Positions 1 through 9,585 of a stretch of DNA of 64,000 nt are shown here, in pieces. The stretch lies in NCBI RefSeq assembly GCF_025449335.1, contig NZ_CP104883.1, positions 1,666,501 to 1,730,500 on the forward strand, given 5' to 3'. Origin of the DNA: Bartonella sp. HY328. Its GTDB lineage: Bacteria; Pseudomonadota; Alphaproteobacteria; Rhizobiales; Rhizobiaceae. A program made the translations under genes and the position numbers. Below the pieces are notes generated by a model. It was not told the origin of the DNA and searched no databases. It saw nothing but the letters and a program-made list of their open reading frames with translations. Positions within the stretch are counted from its first letter, which is position 1. Each line of letters opens with the position of its first letter.

Positions 1-597
1 ATTGGCGGGTATAACAAAGATCACCTGCTGTAAAAGATATTCATTGGCTGTTGGTTTTACACCGCCATTTTTCAACATGCGCTGCACAGCTTCACCTTCT
101 GAAACCATACCTTCTGCTCGGTAACGCGCGCTAACCAAGCGCCCCCATCCCATTTGCACCATTATATAAGCTTTAAAATGGGCTGGTGTCAAACCTGCTT
201 GCGTTAACATCTGCCCCATTTGCTGAGGGGACATATTATTACGTGCGGCAAAATTGTCATAGGCAGCATTAACTTCTTGTAGGCTGACTTCAATGTTGCG
301 GCGTTTCATTTCTACACGCTTTAACATTTCGTCAGTTAACTCTTCGCGAGCTAACTGGGTAAGATTACCGCCGCGGTTTTGAACCTTTAGAAACGCTTTA
401 CGTTGTTCAATATCAAGATTTGTGATTGCATTACCATTTACCACCAATGCAACCGTTGTTGATGCTGCTTGAGCCGAATGCAAGCCTGCTAAATCACTAC
501 CAACAAAACTAACACTTAAGGCCGCGGACATTAAATATGCAAAAAGGCGGCTTTTTATTCTTACCATATTCCAAGCTCTCATCTTATTAAATGTCAT
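1..597 (-). CDS. surA: SurA-type periplasmic peptidyl-prolyl isomerase / chaperone (N-terminal part, cut by window edge)
   Basis: An open frame on the minus strand runs from ATG at 597 to the window edge for 199 codons without a stop. It starts with a basic N-terminus and hydrophobic stretch, then an Ala-x-Ala-like signal cleavage region near residue 44, followed by the SurA N-terminal chaperone-like pattern (VVNGNAIT, then LDIEQR, then EELTDEML). The PpiC rotamase domains would lie beyond the edge. SurA escorts outer-membrane proteins, including LptD, through the periplasm. It follows lptD by 86 bp in the same direction, the usual alphaproteobacterial order. In-frame ATGs at 582 and 567 are alternative starts. 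Confidence 0.85.
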   Translation of the reverse strand, partial: MTFNKMRAWNMVRIKSRLFAYLMSAALSVSFVGSDLAGLHSAQAASTTVALVVNGNAITNLDIEQRKAFLKVQNRGGNLTQLAREELTDEMLKRVEMKRRNIEVSLQEVNAAYDNFAARNNMSPQQMGQMLTQAGLTPAHFKAYIMVQMGWGRLVSARYRAEGMVSEGEAVQRMLKNGGVKPTANEYLLQQVIFVIPAN

Positions 598-683
598 AAC
601 GACATGTGTTTTAACGCTATTATAGTGAAATAAAAGGCAAAACAATGACAGGTTCAATTTGAACCCTATTAACAGAAGCAAAA

Positions 684-3059
684 TTAACGGGCGGTCCCAG
701 AACCGAAATCACCAATTGTACGAAACGATAACATGAAATTCCAATTATGCGAAGATGCTGTTTCGCCGGGATTACGTGTTTGCGAATAACCAAAAAGAAT
801 ACCGAAACATTCATCTTGATAATTTATTGCAGTACCTGCACGCACCACCGTATCAGAAACAATATCATAACTAGTATTGGCCGTTACATTCCAATTCTCA
901 ATGATCTTAACACTTCCATTAACGGAAACTTCTTGTCTATCATTGGCATAACCATAATTTGCCTGACGTTCAATATAGGCATATTGAGTACCAAGCGATA
1001 GGCTAGACCATTGCTTGCGAAGATCTATTTCACCGCGCCGCACTTGAAGTGAGCGTTCATCAAATCGACCACGCGTGGCCAAGGATAGGCCTGATCCATC
1101 AGATAAGCCTAGCATTGCGACATAGTCTGAGCGTGAAGTCTCTAAACCAGAATTTGAGCCGACACTAACTAAATCGTTGCTGTCAAAGGAATTTATGCCT
1201 GCAAGTTGAAATGACTGACCGGCAAGACCATAAAGCGACCAATTATTATCAAAGTTTCCAGAATAGCGCACGCCAACATTGGCTCTTGTTCCACCCTCGA
1301 CACGATCATAACCAGAAAACTTATCGCGCTCAAATAAGGTAGTTGCATCAAATACAAAACTCTGAGCATCTTCATTTATAAGCCGCCCAGCATATTGTTC
1401 ATTATTACGAGCAAAAATTTGAGCTGTTGGCTCGATAATATGGGTTGAATTACCTGCGCTAATCAATATTGGATATCGAATTTCTAAGCCTGCTGTTGCT
1501 ATGCCACGGAAGGCATTGTCCTTAATGTCGAAATTGCTATAGTCTATGCTGGACGACAGGGCCTTACTATAATTATCGTCCGGTGATATCACGATGCCAT
1601 CGCCACGCAAGGCAAATAAAGGCGTTATCACCAAACCTTGGTCGGATATGAAATCACGCTTCCACTCGACTTCACCAGTAAGACGTGATGATGTTCCATT
1701 GATGCCGGCTAAACGCGCTCTGTCAAGTGCATTTCCATTCCAATCTGCAAAAGCATAATCGGCATTTTCTCTATATAGAGATTGGAAATTGGTCGTAACT
1801 TTTAATTCACCACCCAAAATAGCCTCATCAGGAATGAATGTGTAGTCAATCCTTGGTAAAACCCAAGGTTGCTTGGTATTGCGTTCATTGCTGTTAGATT
1901 TGAGTAGATCTTCTTGAACATCGAAATGATAGAAGCGCATGTCAAAATAATTGCGCTTATTCAAACCCGTCAAGTATATTTGCGACCGGTTAACCTCCGA
2001 ATTATAATCAGCAATACCGTAGGTTCTGCTAAAATTACGATCTGATTGTGCAAGAATGTCCCAACCGAAATTCCAACGCGGATTAATATTAAAATCACCC
2101 TTCGTAGTCAAAGAGTAGCGATTAGTTTGGCGCTTATCAATTGACCAGCTATCAAAGTCATCACGATTTAATTGGTTGATATAATTAAGACGAATGTCAT
2201 AGCTGCCATTTTCTAAGCGATGACGCCATTCACCCGAGACCAATGCGCCTTGCTTAGAATATCCTGTTGTCGACAGAGTAAAATCATAATTGGGTGCTAA
2301 ATTCCAAAAATAGCCGCTTGAAACACCAAAACCTAAATTATCTTTATAAATAAAGCTAGGTGAAAGAAAACCGCTTTTTCTTTTGACTGAAGGATCCGCC
2401 ATTTCAAAAACAGGAAACCAAGCGATCGGTACGCCATATACTTCAAAGCGGCTATCTTCAAAGCGCATGGTTTTAGTTGTGCCGTTCCAGATAATTTTGC
2501 GCGCCTTAACCTGCCAAAGCACTTCACTATCAGGCTTTTGGTAACAAGGCTCACAAGCTGTATAGGCTCCATTATTAAAGACGGTCATTTGTCCGCCGCT
2601 GCGCTCAGCGCTTTCAGCGGCAAAACGCGTATTATCGGCGGTTTCAGCACGAAGGCTATTTACAAATCCTTCACCAAGATCGTCGGTTAAATCAACCTCT
2701 TGGGCATATATTTTTACACCTTTTGCATCGACAATCTCTACATTGCCACGCCCCATCACACGCTTAGTTTGTTGGTTATAAGTAACTTCACGTGCAACAA
2801 TACGATTGCCATTATATTCAATTTGAACATTGCCTCGAGCCGTTACTGTATGCTGATCTCTATCCATTACCATTTCATCTGCTGATAACAACATTGGAGC
2901 GTTATTATTAGCAGAATTATTAGTGGTTAAAGATCCGATATTTTGGGCATAGGCAGAGGAAGGTAGTCCTACAGTTCCTAAAACACAAGCAAGTGCAGTA
3001 CCACAAGCCAAGGCTTGTAAGTAACCAATGTAATTACTGTGTTTATTTAATTTATTCAC
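684..3059 (-). CDS. lptD: LPS-assembly protein LptD (outer-membrane LPS translocon)
   Basis: 791 residues, near the usual family size. A signal peptide ends at about residue 39 (AYAQ). An OstA/LptA-like jellyroll domain covers roughly residues 55-160, and a long beta-barrel rich in alternating aromatic and polar residues fills the rest. The mature protein has Cys169 and Cys172 (ACEPC) and one Cys near the C-terminus, candidates for the disulfides LptD needs. With LptE it inserts LPS in the outer leaflet. The start is GTG at 3059, overlapping the lptG stop by one base (TAGTG). A strong AAGGAGG lies about 8 nt upstream inside lptG, which supports GTG and suggests translational coupling. Confidence 0.95.
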   Translation of the reverse strand: MNKLNKHSNYIGYLQALACGTALACVLGTVGLPSSAYAQNIGSLTTNNSANNNAPMLLSADEMVMDRDQHTVTARGNVQIEYNGNRIVAREVTYNQQTKRVMGRGNVEIVDAKGVKIYAQEVDLTDDLGEGFVNSLRAETADNTRFAAESAERSGGQMTVFNNGAYTACEPCYQKPDSEVLWQVKARKIIWNGTTKTMRFEDSRFEVYGVPIAWFPVFEMADPSVKRKSGFLSPSFIYKDNLGFGVSSGYFWNLAPNYDFTLSTTGYSKQGALVSGEWRHRLENGSYDIRLNYINQLNRDDFDSWSIDKRQTNRYSLTTKGDFNINPRWNFGWDILAQSDRNFSRTYGIADYNSEVNRSQIYLTGLNKRNYFDMRFYHFDVQEDLLKSNSNERNTKQPWVLPRIDYTFIPDEAILGGELKVTTNFQSLYRENADYAFADWNGNALDRARLAGINGTSSRLTGEVEWKRDFISDQGLVITPLFALRGDGIVISPDDNYSKALSSSIDYSNFDIKDNAFRGIATAGLEIRYPILISAGNSTHIIEPTAQIFARNNEQYAGRLINEDAQSFVFDATTLFERDKFSGYDRVEGGTRANVGVRYSGNFDNNWSLYGLAGQSFQLAGINSFDSNDLVSVGSNSGLETSRSDYVAMLGLSDGSGLSLATRGRFDERSLQVRRGEIDLRKQWSSLSLGTQYAYIERQANYGYANDRQEVSVNGSVKIIENWNVTANTSYDIVSDTVVRAGTAINYQDECFGILFGYSQTRNPGETASSHNWNFMLSFRTIGDFGSGTAR

Positions 3060-4153
3060 TAGCCATCCTCCTTATGGAGCAAAAATGAAACTCCAAAGAA
3101 CATTGCAATCAAAACTGGTACCCATGCAGCAACTATGGGGGGGACATAGCCTGCATCACCAAAAGCTTTAACCATTACTGATACAACATAAAGCACGAAA
3201 CCTGCAAGGATGCCAGCTAAAATCATTATACCAGACTGACCAAATCGTACAAATTTCAATGAAACAGTTGCTGCGATTAATGTCATTGCCACAAGAAGGG
3301 CAGGTAATGCAATGAGAGATTGCAATTGCATGTTAAAATTATTGGCCGAATAGCCAAAAGAGCGGGCAACTTCAATTTTACGAGGTAGTTCATAAAATGG
3401 AATGGTTGTTGGATCAGCTAGCCGCTCTTCCAGATATTCAGGGCGTAATTGAGTAGGTATTTCTAGGGTTTTAAAAGACTTAGGCGGCATTCCAGCGCTT
3501 GTTTGGGTAACATTGTTTAAAACCCACTTGCCGGATTCTAAGCTTGCGGTGCTAGCATTGAGCCAATCTTTTATTGTTTTGTCATCATTATAGCGAACAA
3601 ATACGGCATCTTGTAAAACGCGACCTTTTTCGAGAATCAACGATGCGCCAATAGTGATCCTGCTATCCCCCGTACTTTGTGTTAGCCAAGGGACACGATT
3701 ACCTTTAGCGCTAAATTCAATATTAGTCGGATTGCTCCATTGAGCTATAAGTCTTTCAGCTTTTGCTTGGCTCCACGCTGCAAGTGGGTTAACGATGACA
3801 ACAGCTGCAAGGCCAAATAATAGTGCTCCCACACAAGCCGGCAATAAAAACTGCCAAGCAGAAAGGCCGATAGAGCGCGCGATAACAAGCTCGAATCGGC
3901 GATTTAGAGACATTAATGTTGCCATTGCAGAAAATAGCGCAACAAAGGGAAAGAGTTGTTGCATTATAAAAGGAATGCGTAAGGCAGATAAAGCTAAAGC
4001 TCCTAAAGCTGAATAGCCCGGCAGGGAAGCTAGTCGCCCAGCATTTTCTGAAAAATCTATTAGCATTGCAAGGGTAAAAATACCGATGACGAAATAAAAA
4101 GTAATACGGATATAGCGAATGAAAAAATAGCGTCCAAGTGTCCAACCGATCAT
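3059..4153 (-). CDS. lptG: LPS export ABC transporter permease LptG
   Basis: 364 residues with the LptF/LptG permease layout: about three N-terminal membrane segments, a central periplasmic beta-jellyroll region (about residues 130-255), and three C-terminal membrane segments ending in HKEDG. It partners LptF and the ATPase LptB to extract LPS from the inner membrane. The ATG overlaps the lptF stop by 4 bases (ATGA), with AAGGAG about 8 nt upstream inside lptF. It is distinguished from LptF by position and by being the shorter paralogue. Confidence 0.93.
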   Translation of the reverse strand: MIGWTLGRYFFIRYIRITFYFVIGIFTLAMLIDFSENAGRLASLPGYSALGALALSALRIPFIMQQLFPFVALFSAMATLMSLNRRFELVIARSIGLSAWQFLLPACVGALLFGLAAVVIVNPLAAWSQAKAERLIAQWSNPTNIEFSAKGNRVPWLTQSTGDSRITIGASLILEKGRVLQDAVFVRYNDDKTIKDWLNASTASLESGKWVLNNVTQTSAGMPPKSFKTLEIPTQLRPEYLEERLADPTTIPFYELPRKIEVARSFGYSANNFNMQLQSLIALPALLVAMTLIAATVSLKFVRFGQSGIMILAGILAGFVLYVVSVMVKAFGDAGYVPPIVAAWVPVLIAMFFGVSFLLHKEDG

Positions 4154-5334
4154 TTAGGGACTCCTTCGTTTGCTGATTTTTCAGCTTTTTTAAATCGCAT
4201 TTTTGAAAATATTTTTGCTAAGCGATCTTGCCAAATTTGCGGAATCGATAATTGACGATTAGTCAGCAATAAAAATAACAGGAACGCGATTGATAAAACG
4301 GGAACCGCATACAGAAAAGGAATATAAGCAAGATCATTGTCGGCCTTGTCACCCAAAAAATAACCGAGCCAAAAAATAAAAAACGTGCAGCCTAAGACAA
4401 CCAAAATTGCTGATGCACCACCTTGCCTGTGAGAGCGCGCGTCGCCAACAGTTGTCAACGCAATCAAAGCGAATACAATTGGATAAAGCCATGAAGAAAA
4501 CCTGCGGTGCAATTCGGCTGTATATTGTTGCGGACGCCGCTGAAAATTGGGGTCATTGGGGTTAGGGTGGCGTAATTCTGATAAAAATTGGTCTTTAGGG
4601 TAAGTGAATGAGGCACGTTCTTCGGGAGCAAGTTCACTTAAATCAAATGTATATTCGTCAAATTTAATAATGGTAATTTTAGCGGTCTTATATTCGCGAC
4701 GTTGAACTTCGCCATTTTTTAATATTAAAAAATCTCCTTTTTTATTGTTGGCTACATAACCATTAACCGCGTAATAATTGACTTCAACGTTTGGGTCTGT
4801 GCGATTGACAATAAAAAGCTCACCAATTTTTCCATCAGCTGTACGTTCACCAATCTCTAGATAGATATTGGGCTGTATTTGACTAAAAGCTCCCGCTTGT
4901 AAGAATAAATTAATCAAATCTGAATTAGCTGCAGCTACCATTTGTCTCATATTGAGGCGCGCATATGGTGCCACATAATTTGTAATAGCAAAGGAGCTGA
5001 TAGATGCCAAAATCGCTAATATTAATACTGGCCGCCAAATAACATAACGTGGACTACCCGCAGCAGATATAACGACGAGCTCCGAATCTTGGTTCATCAT
5101 ATAAAAAATGATTACAATCGCGATAACCAGCGCAAACGGAATAACGAGCGGAATAACCGATGGAATGATAAGGGTAGATAGATTAAAAAAAGTCCAAAAG
5201 GTTTGGCCGCTAGTTGTTAAAAAATTTATGTGGCCGAGTAGCTGGACAATCCAAACTATCCCGATTGAGCCCAGCAAAACGGCAAAAAATAAAGTTAGAA
5301 TCCTGCGCAGGATATAGGTCTCGATTAAATGCAT
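4150..5334 (-). CDS. lptF: LPS export ABC transporter permease LptF
   Basis: 394 residues from ATG at 5334. It begins MHLIETYILRR, the usual LptF N-terminus, then membrane segments, a central periplasmic domain and C-terminal membrane segments near residues 290-370. The frame stays open to ATG at 5376, but that start has no Shine-Dalgarno sequence and would add 14 residues unlike the family; AGGAG precedes the chosen start at a rather long 14-nt spacing. First gene of lptF-lptG-lptD-surA; transcription must start in the 200-bp gap shared with divergent pepA. Confidence 0.92.
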   Translation of the reverse strand: MHLIETYILRRILTLFFAVLLGSIGIVWIVQLLGHINFLTTSGQTFWTFFNLSTLIIPSVIPLVIPFALVIAIVIIFYMMNQDSELVVISAAGSPRYVIWRPVLILAILASISSFAITNYVAPYARLNMRQMVAAANSDLINLFLQAGAFSQIQPNIYLEIGERTADGKIGELFIVNRTDPNVEVNYYAVNGYVANNKKGDFLILKNGEVQRREYKTAKITIIKFDEYTFDLSELAPEERASFTYPKDQFLSELRHPNPNDPNFQRRPQQYTAELHRRFSSWLYPIVFALIALTTVGDARSHRQGGASAILVVLGCTFFIFWLGYFLGDKADNDLAYIPFLYAVPVLSIAFLLFLLLTNRQLSIPQIWQDRLAKIFSKMRFKKAEKSANEGVPK

Positions 5335-5541
5335 AAAAAGAGTTGAAACTCCTGCTCTCTTGGGCGAATAGGCCATTTAAAAATTATCAATTTGTAAAAT
5401 GAAACTTAATTTATCATATTACCGATAAGAATCGCATATAAAGCTTAATTATTTTACTTTTGCCATAGGTTTTTACATTTTTTCAAGAAGCTATCACAAA
5501 TTGTGTAATTAAACGGTAAATCCAAAACAAAGGGATGCTCA

Positions 5542-7023
5542 ATGTCAAAGATTATTTCGCCTAAGATTTCCAGCGTTGCCAAGCCCAAAAAAGGTGCTTT
5601 TATAATATTTAATGGGGCCAATATAAGGCCAAGTGATAAGGTTTTAAAAATTGCCAATGAAGATTTCGTCAGCCAATTAATTAAAGTTCATGGTTTTAAA
5701 GGCGAAGTTTCAACCTCTGTCGAATCTATTCAAAGCACAGATCAGGGCTATGATCGCCTTATTCTAATCGGTGCTGGTGAGGTCGATAAATATAATTTTG
5801 ATGACTGGATGAAGCTTGGTGGCTCAACTGCAGCACAATTTGGGGATAGTTCAAATATTACCGTTGCCCTTTCTTTTGCCGATATTACACTGTCAAAGCG
5901 TGATATTGTCGATTTTATAACTGGTATAATGCTGCGGCTTTATGATTTTGACAAATATAAAACTAAAGCAAAGAAGGACAATAAGGCGACGATAAAGCTG
6001 ACTATTCAAACTGATGATGAAAAAATTCTAAGCGCTGCCTTTGAAAAGTCTCAACAAATGGTTGAAGCCATTATTTTAGCTCGTGATCTTGTTAATGAGC
6101 CTGCAAATGTTTTGGGCCCTGTTGAATTTGCCGAAGAAATACAAAAGCTTGAAAAACTAGGATTAAAAATTGAAATTCTTGGTGAAAAAGAATTACGCAA
6201 ACTTGGTGCTAATGCTATTTTAGGGGTAGCGCGTGGTTCTGCGCGTCCACCGCGCCTTGCAATCATGCGTTGGAATGGCAGCGCATCGAAAGATAATCCT
6301 ATTGCCTTTGTTGGTAAAGGCGTTGTGTTCGATACTGGTGGCATTTCGCTCAAAGGTGGTGCCGGCATGGAAGACATGAAGGGAGATATGGGCGGGGCTG
6401 CAGCTGTTGTTGGTGCAATGCGCCTTCTTGCTGCTCGTAAAGCCAAGGTAAATGCAGTTGGTGTTGTTGGCTTGGTTGAAAATATGCCAGATGGTGATGC
6501 ACAACGTCCGGGTGATATTGTTACTTCCATGTCCGGGCAGACGATTGAAATAATCAATACTGATGCTGAGGGGCGTTTAGTTCTTGCAGATGCCCTTTGG
6601 TATACAAAAGAAAAGTTTAAACCAAAGTTGATGATTGATTTAGCAACTTTGACCGGCGCTATTATGGTGGCTCTTGGGCACGAGCATGCCGGTCTTTTCG
6701 CCAATGATGATGCATTGGCTGATCATCTGCTTGATGCTGGCCGTTTGACCGGTGAAAAGTTATGGCGCATGCCATTGGGTAAAGAATATGACAAAATTGT
6801 TGATTCCAAATTTGCGGATATGCGCAATAGCACTGGTCGCCTTGCCGGTTCGGTAACGGCTGCGCAATTCTTAAAGCGCTTCGTTGGTGATACCCCTTGG
6901 GCCCATCTTGATATCGCTGGCGCAGCAATTGATTCAATTAAAAATGAGTATAACCAATCATGGGCATCCGGCTTTGGCGTGCGTCTGTTAGACCGTTTTG
7001 TTGCTGAATATTATGAGGATTAA
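5542..7023 (+). CDS. pepA: Leucyl aminopeptidase (M17 family)
   Basis: 493 residues, normal for cytosol aminopeptidases. The M17 signature NTDAEGRL lies at about residues 338-345, and the metal-binding and catalytic segment GKGVVFDTGG at about 257. An N-terminal macro-like domain covers residues 1-170. It removes N-terminal residues from peptides using two divalent metals; some homologues also bind DNA. A purine-rich AAAGGGA precedes the ATG. It is divergent from the lpt operon and heads a small plus-strand unit with holC and two small membrane proteins. Confidence 0.95.
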   Translation: MSKIISPKISSVAKPKKGAFIIFNGANIRPSDKVLKIANEDFVSQLIKVHGFKGEVSTSVESIQSTDQGYDRLILIGAGEVDKYNFDDWMKLGGSTAAQFGDSSNITVALSFADITLSKRDIVDFITGIMLRLYDFDKYKTKAKKDNKATIKLTIQTDDEKILSAAFEKSQQMVEAIILARDLVNEPANVLGPVEFAEEIQKLEKLGLKIEILGEKELRKLGANAILGVARGSARPPRLAIMRWNGSASKDNPIAFVGKGVVFDTGGISLKGGAGMEDMKGDMGGAAAVVGAMRLLAARKAKVNAVGVVGLVENMPDGDAQRPGDIVTSMSGQTIEIINTDAEGRLVLADALWYTKEKFKPKLMIDLATLTGAIMVALGHEHAGLFANDDALADHLLDAGRLTGEKLWRMPLGKEYDKIVDSKFADMRNSTGRLAGSVTAAQFLKRFVGDTPWAHLDIAGAAIDSIKNEYNQSWASGFGVRLLDRFVAEYYED

Positions 7024-7026
7024 GTT

Positions 7027-7476
7027 TTGAGTGAGGTTCTATTCTATCACTTAACGCAAACAACATTAGACAAGACCTTACCGGGTCTTGTCGAGCGTTC
7101 ATTGGAGCGAAAATGGCGAGTTTCAATTCAATTTGATAGTGAAAAACGCCGTGATGAAATGGATAATCATTTATGGGCATTATCACCCATATCATTTATT
7201 CCCCATGGGTTAGATAGTGATAATTGGCCTCAAGAGCAGCCTGTTATCTTGACCTGCACGGACGAAAATCCAAATCTTTCAACTGTACGATTTTGTATAG
7301 AGGGTGCACAGTGCAAAAATATTGATAATTATGAGCGCATTGTCATCATTTTTGACGGGCATAATAGCGATCAGCTTAATCGTGTACGCGCACAGTGGAA
7401 AGAGTTTAAAACAGCGGGCCACACAGTTACTTATTGGCAACAAAATGAAAACCAAAAATGGGAGAAAAAAGCTTAA
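7027..7476 (+). CDS. holC: DNA polymerase III chi subunit
   Basis: 149 residues matching the DNA pol III chi family: the N-terminal EVLFYHLTQ, then a central RKWRVSIQF and ALSPISFIPHG. Chi links the clamp loader to SSB in the replisome. It begins at TTG, 3 nt after the pepA stop, with GAGGA at the pepA 3' end serving as ribosome site. The pepA-holC order is common in alphaproteobacteria. An SSB with a typical acidic tail, its expected partner, is encoded at 36.0 kb. Confidence 0.92.
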   Translation: MSEVLFYHLTQTTLDKTLPGLVERSLERKWRVSIQFDSEKRRDEMDNHLWALSPISFIPHGLDSDNWPQEQPVILTCTDENPNLSTVRFCIEGAQCKNIDNYERIVIIFDGHNSDQLNRVRAQWKEFKTAGHTVTYWQQNENQKWEKKA

Positions 7477-7644
7477 ATGCGTGTTACACCAATTTTATTA
7501 ATAGCCATTGGTCTTTGGGGCTTGGCAAGGCCAGAAACTTTACTTGATCCAAATCATTTAGAATATGGCCGCTGGATTTTTGTTGTTATTATCGCCCTTG
7601 GTGGCTATGCACTGTGGCGGACAGTTAAATCTATGCGGCGTTGA
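7477..7644 (+). CDS. Small membrane protein of unknown function (55 aa)
   Basis: This 55-residue frame starts at ATG directly after the holC stop codon, with no spacer. It has two hydrophobic stretches (about residues 5-16 and 33-47) around a polar hinge (RPETLLDPNHLEYGR) and ends in a basic tail (KSMRR), which predicts a two-segment inner-membrane protein with its tail in the cytoplasm. The GGAG in the last holC codons could act as ribosome site. Similar short frames after holC are seen in related bacteria, but I cannot name a function. Confidence 0.65.
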   Translation: MRVTPILLIAIGLWGLARPETLLDPNHLEYGRWIFVVIIALGGYALWRTVKSMRR

Positions 7645-7656
7645 TAGGTTTTAAAT

Positions 7657-7923
7657 ATGTCGATTTTACAACGTATTTTTATTTTATCTTGGGCTTTAGC
7701 AGCTTCGTTACTAATGCTTTCATTCATTGGTTCCAGCAACCTTACCTCATCCATTTTTGGTGAGGCTCATGTTTCAATGGCAGTTGATGCAAGCTTCATA
7801 GTCTTTACTGTCATATTCGCCCTTATTTTTTCGCGGATTTTTAAACGACAATTTTCAATCCCTGTAACTATTTTATTGTTTTTGCCACCACTTGCCGTAC
7901 TTTGGCTCGTTCTCGCTCCTTGA
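7657..7923 (+). CDS. Small hydrophobic membrane protein of unknown function (88 aa)
   Basis: 88 residues with three predicted membrane segments (about residues 5-22, 45-60 and 68-86), and a basic loop KRQF between the second and third. It lies 12 bp after the 55-aa membrane protein and before a strong terminator, so it is probably the last gene of the pepA-holC transcript. No family motif is recognised. Confidence 0.6.
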   Translation: MSILQRIFILSWALAASLLMLSFIGSSNLTSSIFGEAHVSMAVDASFIVFTVIFALIFSRIFKRQFSIPVTILLFLPPLAVLWLVLAP

Positions 7924-7962
7924 TGGATTTAATTAAGTTTTATAAAAAGCATAGTTTTGCTT

Positions 7963-7997
7963 AAAAAGCCCTTTTATAATTGATAAAAGGGCTTTTT
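7963..7997. terminator. Bidirectional intrinsic terminator
   Basis: Perfect stem AAAAAGCCCTTTTA / TAAAAGGGCTTTTT with a 7-nt loop. It gives a T-run on both strands, so it can end the pepA-holC unit (+) and the converging transporter gene (-). Confidence 0.85.
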
Positions 7998-8026
7998 ATT
8001 GTTTGCTATCTATTCATAAATTGCGG

Positions 8027-9331
8027 TTAGTGGCCGATTTCTTCGTCTTTGAAGGAGATAAAGGCAATTAAAGAAATAACTGCGCTTATGCAAAGATAAA
8101 AGCCAAGATAAGGAAGACTGTGGAGTTTATCAACGAGCCAAGTCGCGATAAATGGTGCAAAAGATCCACCTAAAATTCCAGCTAAATTGAAAGTCATTGA
8201 CGCGCCACTATACCGAATGCTGGTCGGGAAAGGTGATGCTAATACAGCACCAATTGGACCATAGGTTAACCCCATAAGCGATAAGCCAATGATTGATATT
8301 GCAAATAGTCCCCAAATATCTTGACTGAGGAAATAGGGAACAGTGAAGGAAAATAAAGCGATAAAGATGGTAACGTAAATCATCAAGCGACGGCGACCAA
8401 TTTTATCCGATATCCGCCCTGCAAAAGGAATGAAAAGTGCAAAAAACATTGCTCCAACGATTTCAACTTCCAAAGCTTCGGTAAAGCTTAACCCCACGTT
8501 ATTTTGTGAATAAGTTAGAAGATATGCGGTGAATAGGTAAAACAAAACAAATGTAGTCATACCGGCAAAAGTGCCTAATGTTAGCGCGCGTAAATGTTTC
8601 GTAAAAACATCTCGCATAGGAACTTCTACGCGCTCCTCCCGTTCAATTGCAGCTTTAAATTGCGGTGTTTCACTGATGGAAAGACGAACCCAAAGGCCTA
8701 TGACAATAAGGATAATGCTAGCGAGAAATGGAATTCGCCAGCCCCAATTATATATTTGCTTCATATCTAAGACAGTTAACATAACCCAAAACAAGCCGGC
8801 AGATAAAATAAGACCGATTGGGGCACCAAGTTGCGGAAACATGGCGTACCAACCGCGTTTTTCTGGTGGCGCATTTTCAGTTGCAAGCAGCACAGCTCCA
8901 CCCCATTCACCACCAAGACCAATACCTTGACCAACGCGACAAAGTGTTAGTAGTAACGGCGCAAACCAACCGATATCCTTATAGGTAGGCAAGCAGCCAA
9001 TGATAACAGTTGATATACCCATGGTGAGCAAAGCAGCAACTAAAGTGGCTTTTCTGCCAATTTTATCGCCATAATGACCAAATATAATGGCGCCAAGCGG
9101 TCTTGCAAAAAAGGCAGCGGAAAAAATAGCAAAAGAACTCAGTCTTGCAAGTAAGTCTGCGTCAGGGTTTGATATGTCGCCTTTTGCAAAGAAAATATCT
9201 GGGAAGAATAAAGCTGCGGCGATTGCAAAGACGTAGAAATCAAAAAACTCTATAGTCGTGCCAATAAGACTTGCGAGTAACACCTTCGCTATAGAGTTTC
9301 TAGGTGGGTGAATTTGAGAGGTGGTTGACAT
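8027..9331 (-). CDS. MFS transporter, metabolite:H+ symporter (MHS) type, YhjE-like
   Basis: 434 residues with twelve predicted membrane segments. The segment IGTTIEFFDFYVFA near residue 24 and the RPLGAIIFGHYGDKIGRK loop near residue 80 are hallmarks of the MHS/ShiA/ProP branch of the major facilitator superfamily, and CRVGQGIGLGGEWGGA follows. Overall it most resembles E. coli YhjE. MHS members carry organic acids, shikimate or betaines with protons; the substrate here cannot be read from sequence. It stands alone, between the terminator at 7963 and the nucleoside hydrolase. Confidence 0.9.
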   Translation of the reverse strand: MSTTSQIHPPRNSIAKVLLASLIGTTIEFFDFYVFAIAAALFFPDIFFAKGDISNPDADLLARLSSFAIFSAAFFARPLGAIIFGHYGDKIGRKATLVAALLTMGISTVIIGCLPTYKDIGWFAPLLLTLCRVGQGIGLGGEWGGAVLLATENAPPEKRGWYAMFPQLGAPIGLILSAGLFWVMLTVLDMKQIYNWGWRIPFLASIILIVIGLWVRLSISETPQFKAAIEREERVEVPMRDVFTKHLRALTLGTFAGMTTFVLFYLFTAYLLTYSQNNVGLSFTEALEVEIVGAMFFALFIPFAGRISDKIGRRRLMIYVTIFIALFSFTVPYFLSQDIWGLFAISIIGLSLMGLTYGPIGAVLASPFPTSIRYSGASMTFNLAGILGGSFAPFIATWLVDKLHSLPYLGFYLCISAVISLIAFISFKDEEIGH

Positions 9332-9550
9332 TTTATTACGATTCTACATTGTTAAAGGTATGATAATTACAAAAAATTAGTATAATTTATAATTTAATTT
9401 CTATTTTTTGTCTATAGTCATAAAATCACAATATAGAAAATCGTGGTAAAAAATTGTTGTTTTTGGATAGCTTCAGAGGAGGTTTAAAAAGCCAAGAATA
9501 GTTTTAAATATCATGTCTTTTAACTACAGAATTCTTTACAACAAAAGTTG

Positions 9551-9574
9551 AAAAAAAGGGCATCAAAGATGCCC
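9551..9574 (-). terminator. Intrinsic terminator after the nucleoside hydrolase gene
   Basis: Read on the minus strand, GGGCATC-TTT-GATGCCC is followed by seven T residues, 12 nt after the nucleoside hydrolase stop codon. Confidence 0.85.
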
Positions 9575-9585
9575 TAAAATTCCAT

